From Clarkia xantiana subsp. parviflora (Eukaryota > Streptophyta > Magnoliopsida > Myrtales > Onagraceae), in assembly GCA_036873135.1 (NCBI GenBank), contig JAPTYO010000011.1, positions 17,804,747-17,868,746 on the forward strand: a stretch of DNA of 64,000 nt, in the 5' to 3' direction. A model generated the notes under the pieces. That model was not told the DNA's origin, searched no databases, and was given only the letters and a program-made list of their open reading frames with translations. Below, one piece after another: positions 56,620 to 64,000 of this stretch. Numbering within the stretch: the first letter of the stretch is position 1; each line of letters opens with the position of its first letter. Position numbers and translations under genes: made by a program.

Positions 56620-59600
56620 ATGACCTCTACTCGTTCAAGGGCGGCTGGCAAGCAGAAGAAACAAGGACGATCTGGTGGTTCCCGTCACCCTGCTGGAACT
56701 TTAAATTCAGGGCTGCCGGAGCATGCTGTGGACCAGAATCCCCCTGCTGAGGTTTCCCAAATAGGGGGGCACAATGAAGTTCCTGAGGATACTGCTCAAC
56801 ATCAAGAGAATAGGGAGGAGAATGCTCCTCCAAGCGCGGACCTGGCGAAGGCTGTGGCGGATGCCATGCCGATGTTCTCGGAGGCCATGGAGGCTCTCCT
56901 AGAGCGGAGAGAGGCTACCAAGAGGCAGGAGGAGGTGCCTCCACCGCGGGAGGTTCAGAATCCACAGGAGACGCAACGCAGAAACCAGGACAAGGGCAAG
57001 GAGCCTGCTCAGTCGGAGAGATTTGTGATCGATGGGCCTGGACCGGTGCAACATATGACCATTCCCCTTAATGGTCCCATCACCCCCGACCAGGTGGTGA
57101 AGATCGTGAACATCTGTATGGGGGACCAGAAGCAGATGATGTCGGAACTGAGGGACCTATCCACCCATCCCTTTGTTCCCCGATTGATAGACACCCTCGC
57201 CCCGCCAGGGCTGGGTATCCCCACGATTAAGGAGTATGATGGCGAGGGAGATCCAGTTCGTCATGTCCAGAAGCACCTCATGGCTTGTCTAGGCAGAGCC
57301 CCGAATGACGATATTGTGTGTGTGTTATTCCCAGGTACACTGGGTGAGAGGGCCCTGACGTGGTTCTTCAGCCTGCCCCCAGGATGCATCTCCAGCTGGG
57401 CTGATATGAACGACCGTTTTATCCAGCAGTACCAGGGTCGTCGACGCCTCTTGAAGAGCGTGAGATCCCTGGCCCAGTTGGTGCAGAGGCCCGATGAATC
57501 ACATTATTACCAGCGGTACACTGCTAGTGTGGCGGAGATCGATGAGGAGATATCGGAAGGAGAGACTATTCGCACCTTCCTTCGGAACCTGACAGCCCCC
57601 TATGGTTCCGATCTGATGCACAACGTGGCTGAGAAGGCTGTGTGGAACATGGAGGCACTGCAAAAGAGGGTGAAGCAGCAAATCGATGTACAGGAGTCGA
57701 AGATAGCTGCTGGAGAGCTTGATCCTCCGAAGTCAAATAAGGGGAAGCAGTCGTTCAAACCATTGGATGACCATAAGCGGAAGGATAAATCCGAGGGCAG
57801 TCGGAGTGGGGGTCGTTCTGATCGAAGGGAAGACAGACGTCCCCCGAGGAAGGACAAGCGGGAGGACTATCACATTCGTCTCAACAGTTCCATGGCTGAG
57901 GTGTTAATGGTGATGGATCGACAGGGTATCTCAAGGTATCCCCCGAAGAAGGAAGGAGAATTTTTGGGATCCCGCACCGATCGTTACTGTCGGTTCCACC
58001 GCGCCAGCGGTCACGACACTAACCATTGTCGGGAGTTGAAGAAGGAAATCGAAAAGCTGATCCAGAAGGGGAAGCTTAAGGAGTTTGTGGCTGAGAGGCG
58101 GTGTCGATCCCGCTCCCGATCTCGATCGCGGTCCCGTTCCCGATCCCGCAATCAGTCCCCAAAGAAGAAGAAGTCGGAGCCAGAGTCTTCTGGTGCCCGT
58201 AAGGAGAAGCGGGGCACCATTAATGTGATTCATGGAGGATTGGCGGCAGGAGGTGATACCACGGCCTCTCGGGAGGTCTATGCCTCTAGAATTTCCGCTG
58301 CTGTGGTGCTGCGTAAGAGGTCCCGATCCTGGACCGCGAAGGAAGAGATGGTGATTTCCTTTTCATCGGAGGACCTGATAGGTGTGGAGACTCCGCACGA
58401 TGATGCTTTAGTCGTGACCCTGGACGTGGATGGGTACGAGATGAAGGGAATTTTGATCGACGGAGGGAGCTCCTCCGATATTCTGTTTATGGATGCGCTG
58501 GAGGCCATGGGGAAAACGAAGAAGGTTCTGAAGCAGGTGAACTTCTCGATGGTTGGATTCTCTGGTTTTACCTCCTATCCGCTGGGAATGATCACCTTAC
58601 CAGTGGAGTTTGGTAGTGGGTGGAAAGCGGAGAGGAGGAATGTAGAGTTCGTGGTGGTTGAGTCCGCGGGGGCTTACAATGCGATTATCGGGAGAACTAC
58701 CATCAACCCCCTGATGGCAGTTGCCTCGACTGTTCACCAGAAGATGAAGTTCCCGACTGATCACGGAGTCGGGGAGGTCAAGGGCGACCAGGTGGCCTCC
58801 AGGAAGTGCTATGTTAATGCCACCCGGAGGAGAAGACGGGAGGCTATGACTATCCTCCAGACAGATACCGACCCCAGAGAGGAGTTTGGGCGTCCCGCCC
58901 CTATGGAGGATTTGAAGGAGGTCGAGATTGACGGACCTCAGAGGAAGGTGAAAATCGGGTCCGCCCTGTCTGACGAGAGGGCCCGAGAATTGATCAAGCT
59001 GCTGAAGGAGTTTAAGGAGCTGTTTGCCTGGTCCCCGAGTGACATGCCAGGAATCAGCCCCGATGTGATTGAGCATGAGTTGAAGATTGATCCCGCGATC
59101 AAGCCTATCGCGCAGAAAAGGCGTCCGATGGGCGCAGACAAGAGGATCGCGATCCAGCAGGAAGTGGGCAGGTTGCTCGATGCTGGATTTATCAAGGAGC
59201 TCCGATTCCAGACTTGGGTCGCCAATCCGGTTATGGTGAAGAAGAGCAACGGGAAATGGCGGATGTGTGTTGATGTCCGCGACTTGAATAAGGCTTGCCC
59301 GAAGGATCGTTACCCGCTTCCGAGGATCGACCAGTTGGTGGATGCTACGTCGGGACATGAATTGCTGAGCTTCATGGACGCTTACTCGGGCTATAATCAG
59401 ATCAAGATGGCCAAGGAGGATGCCCCCCAAACTGCCTTTTATGCTGATAGTGACATCTATCACTACGATGTCATGCCCTTTGGATTGATCAATGCTGGGG
59501 CAACTTATCAAAGGATGGTGAACAAGCTATTCGGGGATATGCTGGGGAAAACCATGGAGGCTTACGTGGACGATATGCTGGTAAAGTCCCGACAGGCTGA

Positions 59601-59880
59601 GGATCATGTTCACAACTTAGCCACAACGTTTGAGCGGATGAGGCTTCATCAAGTTCGCTTGAACCCGACCAAATGTGCTTTCGGAGTGCACTCAGGAAAT
59701 TTTTTAGGCTTTATGGTAAGCCAAAGAGGAATTGAAGTGAATCCCGAGAAGCTAAGGGCAATCGAGGAGATGCAGTCTCCGATAAATCATCGGGAGGTGC
59801 TAGTGCTGAATGGCCGACTAGCCGCAATGAATCGCTTCCTGTCCAAGGCAAGTGACCGATCTATGCCTTTTTTTGAGCAA
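56620..59880 (+). pseudogene. gag-pol: Element R gag, protease and reverse transcriptase
   Basis: A continuous 1087-residue frame from MTSTRSRAAG. Residues 206-276 hold the capsid-like domain (GEGDPVRHVQKH, WFFSLPPGCISSWADM, FIQQYQGRRR). About 455-470 is an intact zinc knuckle (YCRFHRASGHDTNHC). About 496-513 is an Arg-Ser repeat. Protease active site ILIDGGSSSD is at about 612-621. RT has WRMCVDVRDLN, FMDAYSGYNQ at about 918 and YVDDM at about 982. The frame ends abruptly after SMPFF at a deletion junction (about 59873), losing the RT-linked RNase H. Up to that point no stop or frameshift is present, so Gag and protease could in principle still be made. Confidence 0.9.
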
Positions 59881-61681
59881 CTATGGAGGTCCCGATAGCA
59901 GAGCAACCAGAAATGGCGGAGCAATCAGAACAGCCAAATGAGGATAATACTTGGGAAATGTACACTGACGGCTCTTCGAGTTCAGACGGATCAGGAGCAG
60001 GGTTTGTATTGATACCACCAGGCGGAGGCGAGCCCCTTCGGTATGCCTTGGCCTTAACATTTAGGGCCACCAACAATGAAGCTGAGTATCAGGCTCTTAT
60101 CACAGGCCTCAAAATTGCCAAAGGTACGGGAGTTGGTCACCTGAGGGTGAAGTGTGAGGCGGGCCTGATTGTGAATCAAGTCCAAGGACGATATGAGGCG
60201 AAGAGCCCGATGATGAGAAAGTACCTTCGCGAGGTGCAAGTCTTGAAGGAGAGCTTCAAAAGTTTCGACATCGAGGCAATCCCGAGGGAGGAAACACGGA
60301 AGCGGATGCCTTGAGCAAATTTGCCTTGGGGGCACCCCTTGAGGAAAATCGGAAGGTGCACTTCTTGGAGAAGGTGATCTTGTCGACCACCGATCCATCG
60401 GAGGTATGTGCCATTGAAGCAGGATCGGAGGAGGAGGAGCCCACTTGGATGACCCCGATAGTCGCGTATCTGACTACGGGGGCAGTCCCCGATGATGGAG
60501 TACTAGCTGACAGGATACGTCGGATCGCAGTTAATTACGTGGTGGTGGACAATCAGCTATATAAGAAGGGGTGGTTCTCAACTCCTTACTTGAAATGTGT
60601 GGCTGAGCCTGATGCAAATCGGATCCTGATGGAGGTGCATGAAGGGGTCGCGGCTTGTCATGAAGGTGCCCGATCCATTGCGAGGAAAGTGCTAAATTTG
60701 GGCTATTACTGGCCTTCGATGAGCAAGGAGGCAACGTTATTAGTCTGATCCTGTGACGCATGCCAGAGGTACGCCCCGAATATCGTGGCTCCGGCTGCTA
60801 ATCTGATGTCCATCAAAAGTGCTTGGCCCTTCGCGCAGTGGGGTATCGACTTGGTGGGACCCCTCCCACAGGCACAAGGTCAGTGTAAATATTTGCTTGT
60901 GGCCATTGATTATTTTTCGAAATGGATAGAAGTTAAGGCATTGGCCAAGACAACGGGGAACCAAATCGTCAAGTTTCTCAAGACCCATATTATATCCAGA
61001 TACGGGATTCCTAAGGTGCTAATCAGCAACAATGGTCCTCCATTTAACGGGGCTCAAGTGAAGGAGTATCTGGAGGAATCGAATATCGAGCATCGGACAG
61101 CCTCTATCCATCATGCTCAAACTAATGGACAGGTGGAGTCAGCCAACAAAATCGTGATGGATGGCCTGAAGAAAAGGGTCTATGCCTTGAAGGGAAAATG
61201 CCTGAATGAGCTGGAAAATGTGCTTTGGGCTGTTAGAACGACACCCAAACGATCAACTGGGGAGACTCTGTTTGGCCTTGTTTATGGCACGGAGGCCGTT
61301 GCTCCCGTGGAAATAGCTGTGGCGTCCCATCGGATGAGGTATTATGAGCCTTTGACGAATGATGAAATAAGACGCCTGGAACTGGACTTGCTCGAGGAAA
61401 AGAGGCGGGATGCTGATGAAGTCCAGGCTCGAATGCGTTTGGCGACGGCCAGATATTACAATCGGCGAGTTAAGTCCCGACAGTTCTTCGTCGGAGAGCT
61501 GGTTTGGCGTCGGAACGAGTTCACCCTTTTGGATCGGATCAACAAGATGTCACCAAAATGGGAAGGACCTTTCAAGGTCGTGGGGATGCCAGCTCTAAAT
61601 GCGTATAAGTTGGAAGACCTCGATGGCAGAGTATTGAAACATTCTTTCAGTGGTGAACACTTGAAGAAATGTCATATTTGA
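59881..61681 (+). pseudogene. pol: Element R second RNase H and integrase
   Basis: The second RNase H has MYTDGSS, EYQALITGL and KCEAGLIVNQ. A one-base loss at about 60290 (in IPREE) breaks the frame before DALSKFA. Integrase has HEGVAACH, then a TGA stop at 60746-60748 where L has the Arg codon of RSCDACQ, and continues with GIDLVGPL, ISNNGPPF in which the second catalytic Asp is changed to Asn, QVESANK, and a C-terminal end HLKKCHI. Three lesions, one of them in the active site, make it non-functional. Confidence 0.88.
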
Positions 61682-62047
61682 GATTAAGTCGCCTTTAGTG
61701 GTGCACGATGTTATTAAGTCGCCTTCAGTGGTGCACGATGTTATTAAGTCGCCTTTATTGGTGCACGATGTTATTAAGTCGCCTTAAGTGGTGCAAGTTA
61801 TCTATCGTTATGTAAGTATATTTTGAGCCATCAATGAATAAAGAGGTTGCTTTCGATCAGATTGTTCTTAGATTTATTCTAAGTGTTGTTAAGTCGCCTT
61901 AAGTGGTGCAAGTTGTTAAGTCGCCTTAAGTGGTGCAAGTTGTTAAGTCGCCTTAAGTGGTGCAACTTGTTAAGTCGCCTTATGTGGTGCAAGTTGTTAA
62001 GTCGCCTTAAGTGGTGCAGGTTGTTAAGTCGCCTTAGGTGGTGCGTG
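61682..62047. repeat. Tandem repeats downstream of integrase in R (30 bp and 27 bp)
   Basis: First, four copies of a 30-bp unit (TTATTAAGTCGCCTT..GTGGTGCACGATG) at 61682-61800; then, after a 75-bp spacer, six copies of a 27-bp unit (GTTGTTAAGTCGCCTTAAG..GTGGTGCAA) at about 61886-62040. Both contain the CCTTAAGTGG core also found, in the matching place, in L (35 bp) and E3 (33 bp). Confidence 0.93.
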
Positions 62048-62171
62048 GTTCTTAGATTTATTCTAAGTATAAGTGCAATGATAATCGGAACCAAAAAAGA
62101 TGTGATATTATAAAATCTGCGAGGTTCCCGATAAAGAAAGGAAAATTACAAGGACTATAAAGATAGAGCAT

Positions 62172-64000
62172 TTAAGCTTGGTCCTTGTCGGCGTTAGCGG
62201 GAGCAGGATCCACGAGATCTGTGGCAGAAGGCTCCACAGGATCAGCTGCTGGAAGGTCGATTATCGGGGGGGTCAACTGTCGGAGGATCGGCACTTGGAA
62301 GCTCCGCCATGTCTTCAACACCCGCGGGAGTGTTCCCCTCATCACTCTCCTCCGAGAGGGCAAAGTACCTCTTTGCAAAGGGAGCGAGAGTCGCAGACTT
62401 GTCGAAGTTGATGGCGTCGCCATACTCCAGATGGAGCTCCTCGACCGCGTTGAAGAGGGTGTTCTCCACCTCCGCGGTGCAGAATTTCACCGCGTCAGCT
62501 TGGAAGACCTCAGAGCCCCGATAATCTTCCCGGCCCTTGGTCTCAGCCGCGACCAGCTTGGCAGGAACCTCAGCAATCTCCTGCTCCAGAGCCTTTTTCT
62601 CGAGGACAAGTTTGTTCTGAGCCTCCGCGTCCTTTTGTCGCTCCTGTTGCTCCCGCTTCAGCAGCCCCTCGAAGTCATGAACCTGCTTTTGGAGGTCCCG
62701 AGTCTTTCGATCGAGGAGGGCCTGCTCCTTAGCCAATTTTCCCCTCGAAGACTCGGAGGCGGCGAGATCCTCCTCAAGCTTGGCTATGACCGCGGGAGCC
62801 CCCTTTGCCCGCTCCTGCTCCAGAGCCTCCTCGAGGGCAAAGATGTACCCGAAGGAGCGGTTTATGTCCGCCAGCTCCTGCGAAGGAAAGAAGAAGAGGT
62901 TAGCACGTGAATATTCTGCCTTATTGATGAAGGGGTGAAAATAGGAACCTCACCTCTATCCGACGAATAGCTATTCCGTGAACATCCGCGCGGATGTCCT
63001 CCCGATCCAGGGAGATCGAGACCTTTAGAGATGGCAGAACCGAGCCTGCCAGCAAATGCAGACACAGCTCCGGGTATGTGTCACCCTGTCGGAGCTGCAC
63101 TCCTTGCAGCGTCTGGATCGGGGCCCAAGGAGCCGCCTTTTGGTCGGGGTCATAGACCTTGTAGAAGCTCCTGTCCAAAGGGAGAGGAGGAGGACCGGCT
63201 GGAGTCGCGGATGCGCGCATCTCCGAGTCACCCTGGGACCCGGAGGGAGTTAAACTGTGGATGGATGAATGCTGCTGCGGAGGAGGTGAGGGGGGCAGCC
63301 CCCCGGAGGTTGGTTTCAGCGGGGACTGCCTCGTCTCCCGACGACGACGACGAATTAAGGCAAGGCCCTCGTCCGTCTCCTCGGAGGAGTCCAAATCTTC
63401 CACCCGACCAAACTGATTGCCCGTCGGGGTTTCTCCAGCCCCCGATCCCGTCGGGGCAGGAAGTTGAGGGAGGTCTTCTCCACCTCGAGCACCGGAAAGT
63501 GGTGCCCCTGCTGAAAGTGGTGCCCCTGCTGAAGCTTCAGTCCCCGACTGAGCTCCTGAGTGACCTGCACCTAGAGGATGAATTGCTTCAGAAAGATAGC
63601 CAGGAAGTTGGTTAGGATGACGCGCCGAGAGACGTATTGATCTTTCCCGTGGTAGTTGTAGTAACCCGCTTTGAGGATGCGGGGAGTTTCCCCTCGGAGG
63701 ATGCGTTTGGTCTCCTTGATTCGGGCCTCCTTGGTGGAGGGGATCAACTCCTTAGGAACCTGCTTCCTGTATGATTTAATAGCTAGGCGAAGCTGTTTAC
63801 CTTCTTCAGCGTTTTGGACATTGAAGAGTTTGTCCACCTCCTCCATGCGGCTCCGCTTAGTCCTCTCCGCGAAGGGAGATCCCGACGGAGCAGCAGCCTT
63901 CTTTGCCGACTTCCTCTTCCGCGCGGGGCGTTGGACAGCGTCGGTCTCCCCCTGCTTAAGGATGAGATTGGTCAACAGTGATACCTTCTTAGCTGCAAAC
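62172..64000 (-). pseudogene. Antisense accessory gene of element R, partial, running off the window
   Basis: Minus strand, convergent with pol. Segments homologous to the L protein: about 63987-63628 (THLILKQGE-like NLILKQGETDAVQ, RLAIKSYRKQVPKELIP, LKAGYYNYHGK), about 63572-62954 (SSEETDEG, FYKVYDPDQK, LLAGSVLPSL, GIAIRRIE) and 62877-62172 (coiled coil; EVENTLFNAVEELHLEYGD; end NADKDQA). The intron 62953-62878 has GTGAGG..GCAG ends. A frame change in a run of six C near 62270 separates the coiled coil from the original C-terminus. The N-terminal domain would lie beyond 64000. It is scored as damaged, but this depends on that single indel. Confidence 0.65.

Larger units (their letters stand above)
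37097..64000 (+). mobile_element. Element R: Tat-like retrotransposon, host of H, right end beyond window
   Basis: R starts TGATGGGTTCC at 37097. It is interrupted 87 bp later by H (37184-56009 plus its duplication) and resumes at 56015. After that come the rest of the 5' LTR, primer site, gag-protease-RT, second RNase H-integrase, tandem repeats, and the minus-strand antisense gene reaching the window end. The 3' LTR is not in the window. It is the same family as L and E3, but in the opposite orientation and with a shorter, diverged LTR. Confidence 0.9.

Noticed and set aside
58597..59511. Long minus-strand open frame opposite R protease and RT
   Set aside because: A shadow of the conserved pol frame, explained by the GC-rich codon use of the coding strand.

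Overview
The window reads as intergenic, retrotransposon-filled nuclear DNA of a flowering plant. The support is nested LTR retrotransposons of plant type (Ty3/gypsy OTA-Tat-like, with a second RNase H, and Ty1/copia), foldback MITE-like elements, a tRNA-type SINE, AT microsatellites, and no recognisable cellular protein gene, rRNA or tRNA. The species cannot be named from the sequence.

Layout. 1-1880 is a large imperfect inverted repeat ending in (TA)n tracts, with a reversed copia LTR near its centre. 3766-12846 is element L (minus strand, target duplication CACAG). 13661-24785 is element M (minus strand, duplication ATGAT). 25215-30982 is a degenerate copia element whose 3' end and LTR occur twice in tandem. 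30983-37096 is AT-rich DNA with a SINE, a 494-bp MITE with an 11-bp target duplication, and a foldback element that received a solo LTR and then a 677-bp tandem duplication. From 37097 on there is a three-level nest: element R (plus strand, running off the window end) was hit in its 5' LTR by element H (37184-56009, duplication AAGAC), and H was hit in its second gag-like ORF by element E3 (40791-48559, minus strand, duplication CACCC).

How the parts work together. L, R and E3 form one family: gag with an RS-rich tail, protease, RT, a second RNase H and integrase. M and H form a second, related pair. Four of the five elements (L, M, H, R) carry, between integrase (or the equivalent place) and the 3' LTR, an extra intron-containing gene on the strand opposite to gag-pol; E3 has lost it. 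The layout recalls the antisense ORF of Grande-type Tat elements. The encoded protein has an N-terminal domain resembling Pfam 'putative gypsy type transposon' and a coiled-coil C-terminal half. In L its reading frame looks intact, with a TATA box of its own.

The most unusual unit is H. It has gag-protease followed by a second, diverged gag-like ORF, has no RT, RNase H or integrase, keeps the antisense gene, and has an array of CGCG-containing 18-mers just upstream of that gene. M is its mirror image: it keeps pol but has lost the gag core. All gag-pol copies are damaged. E3 has lost catalytic parts of RT yet has LTRs differing at about 4 of 759 positions, which points to recent mobilisation in trans.
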